DNA of 64,000 bases from Winogradskya consettensis (GTDB lineage Bacteria; Actinomycetota; Actinomycetes; Mycobacteriales; Micromonosporaceae): assembly GCF_018332715.1 (NCBI RefSeq), contig NZ_BOQP01000022.1, positions 62,001 to 126,000 of the forward strand. The letters run 5' to 3'. The notes below the pieces were generated by a model. It did not search any database and was not told where the DNA came from. It saw only the letters and a list, made by a program, of their open reading frames with translations. Below are positions 25,386 to 33,314 of this stretch, in pieces. Numbering within the stretch: the stretch's first letter is position 1; each line of letters starts with the position of its first letter. Made by a program: the position numbers and the translations under genes.

Positions 25386-25435
25386 TTAGGTTGTGTGCAA
25401 TTAAGTTGCACACAACTTAATTGCACACAACCTAA
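25386..25435. promoter_or_regulatory. Nested AT-rich palindrome, three overlapping operator-like sites
   Basis: Two perfect 22-base arms (25386-25407 and 25414-25435) flank a 6-base loop. Inside are three overlapping 20-bp dyads at 15-base steps: 25386-25405, 25401-25420 (TTAAGTTG-CACA-CAACTTAA) and 25416-25435. The core decamer is TTGTGTGCAA or its complement TTGCACACAA, at 25391, 25406 and 25421. The dyads resemble MarR/OhrR-type operators (AGTTGNNNNCAACT). It lies 106 bases upstream of a MerR gene and is an AT-rich island in very GC-rich DNA. It could instead be a terminator or cruciform. Confidence 0.6.
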
Positions 25436-25541
25436 TTCCCCGCTCAGCCAGCGCAGGCGCGCTCTCCGAACGCCGCGGCTGCGTGCCCGTCCAGGAAAAC
25501 CGCGGCCTGAGCCCCGAACCCCGCGGGCGTAGGCTTTTCGG

Positions 25542-25928
25542 ATGCGGATCGGCGAGCTGTCCAGACGCACGGGCGTGAGTCCCCGCTCGCTGCGGTATTA
25601 CGAGGAGCAGGGCCTGCTGGGCAGTTCACGCTCCGACGCCGGGCAGCGGCACTACTCCGATGCCGAGATCGAGCGTGTGACCCTGATCCGGCAGCTGTTC
25701 GACGCCGGTATGTCCAGCCGGGTGATCGCGTCCGTGCTGCCGTGTGTGGAGACCCCGAGCGACCCTGGCGTGACCGAGTCGGCGTTCGTGACGATGACGC
25801 GGGAGCGCGACCGGATCGATGCCGACATTGCGCACCTGGTCGAGACTCGGGCGGCGCTCAACGTGCTGATCGGGATCAACCGTGAGCACTGGGCGAAGAT
25901 GACGAAGACCCCGGTGCCGTCCGCCTGA
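25542..25928 (+). CDS. MerR-family transcriptional regulator
   Basis: 128 residues. The start MRIGELSRRTGVSPRSLRYY then EEQGLLGSSRSDAGQRHYSD is the MerR winged helix-turn-helix, followed by a dimerisation coiled coil (MTRERDRIDADIAHLVETRA) and a short C-terminus without metal-binding Cys. It therefore senses an organic or redox signal rather than a metal. It is followed after 107 bases by a quinone-oxidoreductase gene on the same strand, its likely target. TTTACA at 25959-25964 with a partial dyad (ACATCGGTGT) could be the regulated promoter between them. Confidence 0.88.
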   Translation: MRIGELSRRTGVSPRSLRYYEEQGLLGSSRSDAGQRHYSDAEIERVTLIRQLFDAGMSSRVIASVLPCVETPSDPGVTESAFVTMTRERDRIDADIAHLVETRAALNVLIGINREHWAKMTKTPVPSA

Positions 25929-26035
25929 TGCTGTGACCCGCGCCTCAGGCGGTTGCCCTTTACATCGGTGTCAGCGATGAGGATGGCCGCAGTGCCCGGA
26001 ACGACCGGGTCGGTCACCCGGGAGGCGGCACGAAG

Positions 26036-26959
26036 ATGGGACAAGCATGGGGTTTCGGCAGGTACGGCGGGCCTGAGGAGCAGGAGTTCTTCGATCGGCC
26101 GGATCCGGTGCCCGATCGCGGTGAGGTGCTGATCCGCGTCGACGTGGCCGGCGTGAATCCCCTTGACCACATGGTGCGCTCGGGTCTGGTCCCGGGGCTC
26201 GATGGCGGGCGGCCGTTTCCCCTGGTGCTGGGGATGGAGGCGGCGGGGACCGTGCTCGCCCTGGGTGAGGGCGTCGACGGGCTCGAGGTGGGTGACGCGG
26301 TCTTCGGCTTCGCGCTCACCGGGGGTGGCACCTATGCCGAGACGACGGTGCTGTCCGCGGCGAACACCGCTCGCATCCCGGACGGGCTGTCGGCGACCGT
26401 GGCGGCAACGCTGCCGGTGGCCGGGACGACCGCGGTGGACGCTCTCGACCAGCTCGGCCTCCCGGCCGGTGCCACGGTCCTGGTCAACGGGGTCGGGGGC
26501 GGGGTCGGCCTCCTCGTCGCCCGGCTGGCCGCCGGGCGCGAGTTGCGGGTGATCGGCACCGGGAGTGCCGCCAAGCGCGAGTCCGCCGAGGCTGTCGGGG
26601 TGCGGTTCATCGACTACACCGCCGGGGACGTCGTCGCCGCGGCACGCGAGCTGGTTCCGGACGGCTTCGACGGGATCGTCGACCTGGTCGGCGGCACCTC
26701 GCTGCGGGCGGTCGCCCCACTGGCCAAGGATCCGCGCAATGTCATCGCCGTGGGTGACATGTCTGTGCCCGATATCGGGGGGCGTTTCGTCGAGCGGCGC
26801 CTCGACCGCGAGAACCTCGAGCGGGCCGCCCGGCTGGCCCTCGACGGGGTCCTCACGCCCGTGATCACCGCGGTCCATCCCCTCTCCGACGCTCCGGCCG
26901 CCCTCGCCACCGTCGAGAGCGGTCACCCCTCGGGCAAGGTCATCATCAAGGTGACCTGA
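26036..26959 (+). CDS. NADP-dependent zinc-less alcohol dehydrogenase / quinone oxidoreductase
   Basis: 307 residues, medium-chain dehydrogenase/reductase superfamily. A GroES-like N-terminus (VLIRVDVAGVNPLDHMVRSG, then FPLVLGMEAAGTV) is followed by a Rossmann domain with GATVLVNGVGGGVGLLVARL. Catalytic and structural zinc Cys residues are absent, so it belongs with zeta-crystallin-like quinone reductases. It would reduce quinones or enals with NADPH in the cytosol. It follows a MerR regulator on the same strand and converges on the antiporter gene with an 8-base gap. Confidence 0.88.
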   Translation: MGQAWGFGRYGGPEEQEFFDRPDPVPDRGEVLIRVDVAGVNPLDHMVRSGLVPGLDGGRPFPLVLGMEAAGTVLALGEGVDGLEVGDAVFGFALTGGGTYAETTVLSAANTARIPDGLSATVAATLPVAGTTAVDALDQLGLPAGATVLVNGVGGGVGLLVARLAAGRELRVIGTGSAAKRESAEAVGVRFIDYTAGDVVAAARELVPDGFDGIVDLVGGTSLRAVAPLAKDPRNVIAVGDMSVPDIGGRFVERRLDRENLERAARLALDGVLTPVITAVHPLSDAPAALATVESGHPSGKVIIKVT

Positions 26960-26967
26960 GTACGCGG

Positions 26968-28479
26968 TCAGGTGCGATCGGCGCCGTCCTCGCCGAACCA
27001 GCGGGCGAGGCGGCCCCGGCGGCTGACGGCGCGCAGCCTGCGTTCGGCGACGTCCCGGACGTCATTGGTGGCGACGATCAGGATGCTGTCACCCGTACGC
27101 AGCCGTGTGTCCGGACCTGGCACGAAGCCCGCGCCGTCCCGCACGACCAGGGTGACCGACGCTCCGACCGGCAGACGCAGCTCGTCGATGTGGACGCCGG
27201 CCAGCCGTGACCCCGGTGCGACGTCGATCTGCAGCAGGTCGGCGTGCATGCGTTCGAGCGGGGCGGCCTCGACGTGCACCTCGGCGGCCTCGGCGGGGGC
27301 GGTGATCCCCAGCCGGCGGGCGACCGGGGCCAGCGTGCCCGCCTGGACCAGGGTGAAGATGATCACGAGGACGAAGACGGCGTTGAACAGGCCGTCGGCG
27401 CCCGGGGTGGCGCTGGAGAGGGGGATGGTGGCCAGGACGATCGGTACGGCGCCGCGCAGCCCGGCCCACGACAGGAACGCCTGCCCCCGCCAGCCGAGGC
27501 CGCGGTCGGCGCGTACGGCGAGGGCCGAGATCCACACCGAGAGCGGGCGGGCCAGCAGCACCAGGACGACGCCGACGATCAGGGCCGGGCCGACCGCGGA
27601 GGCCAGTTCGCCCGGGGACACCAGCAGGCCGAGCAGCACGAACAGGCCGATCTGTGCGACCCAGGCGAGGCCGTCCGCGAATCCGAGGATCGCCCGGCGG
27701 TGCGGGAGGCGGCCGTTGCCCAGGACCACGCCCGCCGCGTAGACGGCCAGGAATCCGGAGGCGTGCAGGACCGCGCCCACGGCGTAGGCGAGGACTGTCA
27801 GCCCGACGGCGGCGATCGGGTACAGCCCCGCGGACGGTAACGCTGCGTGCTTCAGCAGCCAACGTCCTGCCGCACCGACGGCCAGGCCTACCAGGGCGCC
27901 CGCGCTCAGCTCGTACGAGACGATGAGCAGCTCGTACCACCAGGGGTGACCGGACGTGGTGGTGGCCGACAGCAGGACGACCAGCAGGACCACCGGGGCG
28001 TCGTTCATGCCGGACTCGGCCTCGAGCGTCGCGACCAGCCTCGGTGGCAGCCGCAGGCGGCGCAGCGTCGCGAAGACGGCAGCGGCGTCGGTCGAGGAGA
28101 GCACCGCGCCGTAGAGCAGGGCGAGCCGCCAGTCGAGCCCGAGCAGGAAGTGCACGACCGCGCCGACAACAGCGACGCTCACCGCCACCCCGAGCGTCGA
28201 CAGGGTCGCGGAAAGGCCCAGGACCGGCCGCAGGGTGGTCCAGCGGGCGGTCAGCCCACCCTCGGCGATGATCATGATCAGGGCGCAGAAGCCGAGGGTA
28301 CGCGTGAGCTCGGCATCGTCGAACCGGATACCGAGCCCGGACTCCCCGATGACCATGCCGATCAGCAGGTAGACGAGCAGACTGGGCAACCCGAGCCGGG
28401 TGGAGAGCCGCACCGCACCGACGGCGACCAGCAGCACACCCGCGCCGAGCAGCAGGGCGAGGTCGAGCCCACCGCTCAC
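26968..28479 (-). CDS. CPA1-type potassium/proton antiporter (CvrA/NhaP2-like)
   Basis: 503 residues from GTG. The first ~390 residues form about 12-13 membrane helices of the Na+/H+ exchanger domain, with ESGMNDAPVVLLVVLL carrying the transport aspartate pair and SWAGLRGAVPIVLATIPL. The C-terminal ~100 residues are a TrkA_C/RCK_C regulatory domain (PGSRLAGVHIDELRLPVGAS ... LRTGDSILIVATNDV). This matches K+/H+ antiporters of the NhaP2/CvrA group, exporting K+ in exchange for protons. Its start overlaps the DUF167 stop by GTGA, so the two are coupled. Confidence 0.92.
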   Translation of the reverse strand: MSGGLDLALLLGAGVLLVAVGAVRLSTRLGLPSLLVYLLIGMVIGESGLGIRFDDAELTRTLGFCALIMIIAEGGLTARWTTLRPVLGLSATLSTLGVAVSVAVVGAVVHFLLGLDWRLALLYGAVLSSTDAAAVFATLRRLRLPPRLVATLEAESGMNDAPVVLLVVLLSATTTSGHPWWYELLIVSYELSAGALVGLAVGAAGRWLLKHAALPSAGLYPIAAVGLTVLAYAVGAVLHASGFLAVYAAGVVLGNGRLPHRRAILGFADGLAWVAQIGLFVLLGLLVSPGELASAVGPALIVGVVLVLLARPLSVWISALAVRADRGLGWRGQAFLSWAGLRGAVPIVLATIPLSSATPGADGLFNAVFVLVIIFTLVQAGTLAPVARRLGITAPAEAAEVHVEAAPLERMHADLLQIDVAPGSRLAGVHIDELRLPVGASVTLVVRDGAGFVPGPDTRLRTGDSILIVATNDVRDVAERRLRAVSRRGRLARWFGEDGADRT

Positions 28480-28874
28480 GAGGAGCCGTCTCGCAGCCCG
28501 GCAACCACCCGGTCGACGTCCCCGGTCACCGTGAAGACCTTGTCCCGGCTGGTCGCTCCGATCTTCAGCGTCACCGCGGCGGCCTTCACCCCCAGCGCGG
28601 CGGCCAATGCGCGCCGCACGGCTTCAGTGGCCTTCCCGTCGACCGCGGGAGCCCCGACCGCCACGATCAGCGCGGGCCCGTGCGGCCCCTCATAGAGCCC
28701 ACCCACATGGGTACGCCCGGAGCCCGGCCGCACCCGCACAGCGACCGAAACCCCGGTCCGGCTCAGCTCAGCGGACCGGGACCGACCGGCAGATCGAGCC
28801 GGGCGGGCTGGTTCAGCGCGGGCGGGATCGGCGGTGGAGGGGGTCTCGGGGCGGGAGGGGCGCCTCTTGGCCAT
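28476..28874 (-). CDS. DUF167 (YggU-like) protein
   Basis: 132 residues. The C-terminal ~90 residues are the DUF167 fold: VAVRVRPGSGRTHVGGLYEG, ALIVAVGAPAVDGKATEAVR and LKIGATSRDKVFTVTG. The N-terminal ~38 residues are a Pro/Arg/Ser-rich extension absent from most members, and internal starts are possible. Function of the family is unknown despite solved structures. It is translationally coupled to the antiporter gene downstream. Confidence 0.85.
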   Translation of the reverse strand: MAKRRPSRPETPSTADPARAEPARPARSAGRSRSAELSRTGVSVAVRVRPGSGRTHVGGLYEGPHGPALIVAVGAPAVDGKATEAVRRALAAALGVKAAAVTLKIGATSRDKVFTVTGDVDRVVAGLRDGSS

Positions 28875-28908
28875 GACCCATTGTCCCGATCTTCGATTTT
28901 ACGGCGCA

Positions 28909-28945
28909 GCGGGGCCGACCCACAACGGTGGGTTATCGGCCCCGC
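28909..28945. terminator. Strong hairpin downstream of the wag31-side gene
   Basis: GCGGGGCCGA pairs with TCGGCCCCGC, with an inner CCCAC/GTGGG stem, in the 140-base gap between the start of DUF167 (28874) and the end of the membrane protein at 29015. On the minus strand it lies ~70 bases after the latter's stop. There is no clear U-tract. It probably ends the dcw-side transcription. Confidence 0.6.
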
Positions 28946-29014
28946 GAACACAGCGTCAAGAAGATGCCCGGACACTCAGTAACCACCACCGAACAGCGGG
29001 TGACACCGGGTGTG

Positions 29015-30349
29015 TCAGGGGCGGGCGGCAGCAGCGACCAGGTGGTCCACCGGACGGCAGATACCGCACGGGCTGAAACCGAGTTCGACCGCTTCCCCGA
29101 CCGGGAGGGCCTCGGTGGCCTTGCCGGTCACGAACGGGCAGTCCGCCAGGTGGTAGCGGGGGCGCCCGTCGACGACCAGCACCTCCGCCTCGAGCCGGGC
29201 CACCCGCACCGCGTCGGCGGGACGTACGGCCTGGGGCAGCGGCTCGTCGTCGGGGTCTTCCGGATCAGGGTCACCGAACTCGCCGGCATCCACCGCACCC
29301 GGCTCCCGCACGCCCTCCACTCCCGCGGTAGACGCACCCGCCTCGCCAGCCGCAGCCGCCGGAGCAGCCTCACCAGCCGCCACGGAGCCGACAGCCGCAT
29401 CCCCCGAGCCCGAGCCCGAAGAACCCGTGGCCGAGGCCGAAGCGGGAGCCGGTTCCTCCTCGTCCAGCGCGGAACCGTGGGCCGGTTTCGAGGTGCTGGA
29501 TGAGGAGGCGCTGGATGAGGCTGTACTGGATGAGGCTGTACTGGATGAGGCTGGGCTGGATGAGGCTGGGGCTGCCGGTGGGGGGTCGGCGGGATCGTCG
29601 CGCCGCCAGGAGTCGTCGTCCTGGGTGCGGGCGCTGCCGATGACCGAGGCCGCCTGGTCGTAGTCCGGGGAGTCCGTGGCCCTGCGGCCGGCGCGGGTCG
29701 CGTCCGTGCCCGAGTACGGGGTGCGATCCGCGTCGGCTTTCTTGTCCGCACCGGGCTCGGCCGGCGGATCGGCCGGCGGCTCGTCGCGGACCGGGTCCGG
29801 CTCGTGCAGCCCGGCCCCAGAAGTGCCGGCCCCAGAAGTGCCGGCCCCGCGGGAACTCGGCTCATGGCTGCCGGGCTCGCTGGTGCCGGGCTTGCTGGTG
29901 CCGGGCTTGCTCGTGCCGGGCTCGCTGGTGGCGGGCTCGGCGTGGAGGGCCTCGTCGGGGCGTACCCGCTGGGTGTGGTCCTCGTGGGGGCGGGTGGTGC
30001 CGGTCAGGTTCGTCTCGGCGTCGCGCTGACCCGCGGCGTAGGCGATGGCCTGGTCCGGTTCGTTGCGGTCGGGAAAAGCTGAGTCCGGGGGGCCGCCGCG
30101 GAAGACTTCGGTCCGGGAGGAGGCCGGAGCGCCGGCATAGGCGGGCTCGGGGTGGCGGTCGGCGAGGAGGGGCTCGCCGGGTGCCGGGCGGCCGCGCGCG
30201 GTGTTCTGGCGGGCGCCGATGACCAGGGCGACCGCGGCCAGGAGACTGGCCACGATCGAGCTGATCAGCAGGCTGCTCGAGCCGGCGGTGAGGCCGAGGA
30301 CGAGCAGGGTTACGGCGACGAGGATGAGTAGGAGGCTCGCATAGATCAT
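29015..30349 (-). CDS. Membrane protein with disordered linker and Ada-like Cys motif
   Basis: 444 residues. Two N-terminal membrane helices (~3-22 and ~28-45) are followed by ~320 residues of low-complexity Asp/Glu/Ser/Pro/Thr sequence. This includes tandem five-residue units (TSKPG/TSEPG, ~146-165) and repeated PASSSTASS. The end is a compact conserved domain: RLEAEVLVVDGRPRYHLADC then FVTGKATEALPVGEAVELGF then SPCGICRP. The H-x3-C ... C-x2-C pattern resembles Ada-type zinc-binding motifs. It lies just downstream of wag31 (gap 61 bases, same strand), suggesting a tie to polar growth or division. Function unknown. Confidence 0.72.
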   Translation of the reverse strand: MIYASLLLILVAVTLLVLGLTAGSSSLLISSIVASLLAAVALVIGARQNTARGRPAPGEPLLADRHPEPAYAGAPASSRTEVFRGGPPDSAFPDRNEPDQAIAYAAGQRDAETNLTGTTRPHEDHTQRVRPDEALHAEPATSEPGTSKPGTSKPGTSEPGSHEPSSRGAGTSGAGTSGAGLHEPDPVRDEPPADPPAEPGADKKADADRTPYSGTDATRAGRRATDSPDYDQAASVIGSARTQDDDSWRRDDPADPPPAAPASSSPASSSTASSSTASSSASSSSTSKPAHGSALDEEEPAPASASATGSSGSGSGDAAVGSVAAGEAAPAAAAGEAGASTAGVEGVREPGAVDAGEFGDPDPEDPDDEPLPQAVRPADAVRVARLEAEVLVVDGRPRYHLADCPFVTGKATEALPVGEAVELGFSPCGICRPVDHLVAAAARP

Positions 30350-30410
30350 GACTCATCCCCGCCGCAGTGGAGGAACAGGTGAACGCAGCCGAGAGGGGTG
30401 ACGCCGGGCC

Positions 30411-31229
30411 TCAGCGGCCCGTCTCGATCGAGTTGGCGCGGCTGCCGCCGTACGAGCCGGCGAGGCCCGCGGCGGCGAGGCCACCTGAACCACCGACGGC
30501 GCGCTGGGCGTCGGCACGGGAGAGTTCGGTCTCCAGTCCCTGGCCACGGCCGTCGAGGTCGCGCAGCTGGCTCTCGAGGTAAGCCTTCAGGCGCGTGCGG
30601 TACTCGCGCTCGAACTGCTTGAGCTCCTCGATGTGCTTCTGCAGGGCCGAGCGCTTCGCGTCCAGGCCGCCCATGGCTTCCTGGTGACGCTGGCGCGCGT
30701 CCCGCTCGAGGGCGTCGGCCTTGGCCCGCGCCTCCCGGGTGACCTCTTCCGCCTTGGAACGGGCGTCGGAGAGAAGCTTGTCGGCCTCGCGGCGCGCGTC
30801 GGAGACGTGGTCGTCCGCCGTGCGCTGGGCCATCATGAGGACGCGCAGTGCCTGCTGCTCGCCGTCACCGCCCGTGGAGGAAGGGGCGCTTGCGGCCGGG
30901 CCCTGCGCGCGGACCTGCTCGAGCTCAGCCTGCATCTGGCGGGCTGCCTGCTCGGCGGCGGACTTGTCGCGCTGGACACGGTCGAGCTGCGACTTCATGT
31001 CGTTGAGCTCGGCAGCCATGCGGGGGTCGGCGCTCGGGCCGGCTGGTGCGCCACCCCGTCCGCCACGCTCCACCTGGGCACGCAGCTCGTTGTTCTCCTC
31101 GATCAGACGGGCGAGCTCGCGCTCCACCTCGTCCAGGAAAGCGTCGACCTCCTCCTCGTCATACCCCCGCTTGCCGATGGGGGGTTTCTTGAAGGCGACG
31201 TTGTGCACGTCGGCCGGGGTCAGCGGCAT
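30411..31229 (-). CDS. wag31: DivIVA-family polar growth protein Wag31
   Basis: 272 residues. The N-terminal lipid-binding and coiled-coil head (MPLTPADVHNVAFKKPPIGK, then YDEEEVDAFLDEVERELARL) is diagnostic. A Gly/Pro linker (~75-90) precedes a long second coiled coil (~95-235) with EARAKADALERDARQRHQEA. The C-terminus is a short Gly/Ala tail. Wag31 marks curved membrane and poles and recruits the elongation machinery in actinobacteria. It closes the dcw cluster after yggT, 58 bases away. Confidence 0.95.
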   Translation of the reverse strand: MPLTPADVHNVAFKKPPIGKRGYDEEEVDAFLDEVERELARLIEENNELRAQVERGGRGGAPAGPSADPRMAAELNDMKSQLDRVQRDKSAAEQAARQMQAELEQVRAQGPAASAPSSTGGDGEQQALRVLMMAQRTADDHVSDARREADKLLSDARSKAEEVTREARAKADALERDARQRHQEAMGGLDAKRSALQKHIEELKQFEREYRTRLKAYLESQLRDLDGRGQGLETELSRADAQRAVGGSGGLAAAGLAGSYGGSRANSIETGR

Positions 31230-31287
31230 CGAAACTCCTCGGGTCAGTTGCGGCCGCGTGGGGCGGAGCCGATCGGGTCGTCCTCGG

Positions 31288-31593
31288 TCAGGAGACCGAC
31301 CTGATCAGCTGCGCTAACACGAAGTTCAAAAGCACGAACAGGATAACCAGCAGGACCAGGGACGCCAGGTCCAAACTCACGGTACCAATTCGAAGCGGTG
31401 GGATCACACGCCTCAACGCCTTGAGGGGTGGATCAGTGACGCTCCACACCGACTCCAATGCCGCCGAGGCTCCGCGTCCCGGCTGCCAGCGGCGCCCGTA
31501 CTGCAGCACCGCACCCAGCACGAACCGGGCCAGCAGCGTCAGGAAGAAGACGTAGACCAAGAGATAGATGATCTGCAACACGATCGACAGCAC
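31288..31593 (-). CDS. YggT-family membrane protein
   Basis: 101 residues with two membrane regions: ~4-27 (LQIIYLLVYVFFLTLLARFV) and ~72-98 (LDLASLVLLVILFVLLNFVL), separated by RRWQPGRGASAALESVWSVT then DPPLKALRRVIPPLRIG. This pattern is typical of YggT. The family is linked by position to sepF and divIVA and by some work to division-site or osmotic roles. It lies between sepF (57 bases) and wag31, as in most actinobacteria. Confidence 0.92.
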   Translation of the reverse strand: MLSIVLQIIYLLVYVFFLTLLARFVLGAVLQYGRRWQPGRGASAALESVWSVTDPPLKALRRVIPPLRIGTVSLDLASLVLLVILFVLLNFVLAQLIRSVS

Positions 31594-31650
31594 TTCAGGC
31601 GGGTCCCTCGTTAGGGGTCAACTCTGCTCGTTCGGGGCACCCGGGGCGGG

Positions 31651-32352
31651 TCAGCCCTGGGTGAAGAAGCCGCCCTCAGCGATCTTGGCCTTGTCCTCGG
31701 CGGTGACCTGGACGTTGGCCGGTGAGAGCAGGAATACCCGGTTGGTCACCCGCTCGATCGTACCGCGCAGGCCGAACGCGAGTCCGGCCGCGAAGTCGAC
31801 CAGGCGGCGAGCGTCACTCTCGTCCATCTCGGTGAGATTGATGATGACCGGTACGCCGTCGCGGAAGTGCTCGCCGATGGTCCGCGCCTCGCGATAGGTG
31901 GTGGGGTGCAGCGTCGTGATCTGGTAACGCTGCTCCTCCTCGGCCGGCCGCTGGTGCACCTGGGTCTGCGGTGCGAGCGCCAGATTTTCCCGGGTGGAGT
32001 AGGCCTGCTCGCTCGCCGCCGCGGGTGGCCTGGTGATGGAGCGCACGCTGGCACGCTCGCCACGGTCGTGGTCGTGATCGTCGCGGTCGAGTGCCGCGGC
32101 GGCACGCTCGAGGCGGCCGCTGCCCCGGTCGGACTGGCGGGCCCGCGGGAGCGCGGGTGCCTCGTCGACGTCGTCCTCGTCGTCCGCGTACTCGTCGGCG
32201 TAGCGGTAACCGGTGTCACGGTCCCGCTCCCGATCGCGGTCACGATCCCGGTCCCGATCGCGGTAACCGCCGTCGCGATAGCCCCGGTCGTCGTACTGGT
32301 CGTCCTCTTCGACGAGCCCGAGCCACACGCCCGCCTTGCGAAGTGCGCTCAT
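31651..32352 (-). CDS. sepF: Cell division protein SepF
   Basis: 233 residues. The N-terminal amphipathic membrane anchor is MSALRKAGVWLGLVEEDDQY. Residues ~22-150 are a charged disordered linker containing RD dipeptide repeats (DRDRDRDRDRERDRD). The C-terminal ~85 residues are the SepF core (TLHPTTYREARTIGEHFRDG, VPVIINLTEMDESDARRLVD, then FAAGLAFGLRGTIERV). SepF tethers FtsZ to the membrane and replaces FtsA/ZipA in this phylum. Length is above the usual ~150-220 because of the linker. The 248-base gap upstream holds no gene I can support. Confidence 0.95.
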   Translation of the reverse strand: MSALRKAGVWLGLVEEDDQYDDRGYRDGGYRDRDRDRDRDRERDRDTGYRYADEYADDEDDVDEAPALPRARQSDRGSGRLERAAAALDRDDHDHDRGERASVRSITRPPAAASEQAYSTRENLALAPQTQVHQRPAEEEQRYQITTLHPTTYREARTIGEHFRDGVPVIINLTEMDESDARRLVDFAAGLAFGLRGTIERVTNRVFLLSPANVQVTAEDKAKIAEGGFFTQG

Positions 32353-32600
32353 GTGATCACCAGACCCTCTGCGCCGAACCGCTCGTCCATGCCCCCACCT
32401 CCGTCACTGTGCGCCTCGCACCCCCTGCGAGTCGCGTCCCCCCTTGCACGGATTCCGCGATCTTCAAACATCTCGACCCCGGCGCCCGCTGAACGACACT
32501 GCGTCGTCGGACGCGAAGGCCGGTCCACCAGGGCGAACCCGGAGGCCGGAAGCACGTCGCGAATGAACAACACGTATGTAGTTTGCTGCCCGCCGCAAGG

Positions 32601-33311
32601 CTACCGCAGCGTGTTTCGCATCCCGAGCAAAGAAGTACCGATCCTTACGTGTGTCGCTCCGTGCGCCACAGCTGCTTCGAGGTCGCCGCTCATGCCCGCC
32701 GAGACGACCGTCGCGTCCGGATGATCGGCGCGCAGCCGTGCGGCGATATCGGCGAGTGCGCCGAAGGCCTTCGACGGCTCCCATTCGCGGGGAGCGACGG
32801 CCATCACTCCACCGAGCCGCAGCCCCTCGGCCCCGGCCACGAAATCGGCGAGCTCCCACAGGTCACCGCCCGGGTCAGCGCCCCCTCGCGCGGTGTCCCC
32901 GTCGATGCTGACCTGCAACAACACCTCGAGCGGGCGGTCGCGGAGCCGCTGAGCCGCCGAGTCGAGAGCGGAGGCGAGCCGCACGGAGTCCACGGACTCG
33001 ACGACATCGGCGTACGTGACGACTGAGCGCGCCTTGTTGCGCTGCAGCTGGCCGACGAAGTGCCAGCGAACCGCGGCGTCCTCGGCGGAAACCGAAGCGG
33101 CCTTGGCCGCGGCTTCCTGATCTTTGTTCTCCCCCACGTCCGTCACTCCGAGCGCGGCGAGGTGCACCACGTCGGAGGCGGGGTACGTCTTGGTGATCGC
33201 GACCAGGGACACGCTGCCCGGGTCGCGATCGGCCGCGACGCAGGCGCGCACGATCCGCTCACGCACCTCCGTCAGGGAGGCGGCGAGCTCATCGCGGCGC
33301 GACTGCGGCAA
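32601..33311 (-). CDS. yggS: YggS-family PLP homeostasis protein
   Basis: 236 residues from TTG. It is a single-domain PLP-binding TIM barrel with the Schiff-base lysine in VSLVAITKTYPASDVVHLAA, then VGENKDQEAAAKA, WHFVGQLQRNKARSV and SAGMSGDLEAAVAHG and THVRIGTSLLG. The protein buffers free PLP and is not known to be an enzyme. The start lies three bases after the ftsZ stop, so it is coupled to ftsZ. A pgeF-type gene often found between ftsZ and yggS is absent here. Confidence 0.92.
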   Translation of the reverse strand: MPQSRRDELAASLTEVRERIVRACVAADRDPGSVSLVAITKTYPASDVVHLAALGVTDVGENKDQEAAAKAASVSAEDAAVRWHFVGQLQRNKARSVVTYADVVESVDSVRLASALDSAAQRLRDRPLEVLLQVSIDGDTARGGADPGGDLWELADFVAGAEGLRLGGVMAVAPREWEPSKAFGALADIAARLRADHPDATVVSAGMSGDLEAAVAHGATHVRIGTSLLGMRNTLR

Positions 33312-33314
33312 TCG

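Noticed and set aside
24698..25420. 240-codon frame in the C-rich repeat tract
   Set aside because: Translates the repeat into Pro/Thr/His units, has no ribosome site and no domain; 18-bp units keep frames open by chance.
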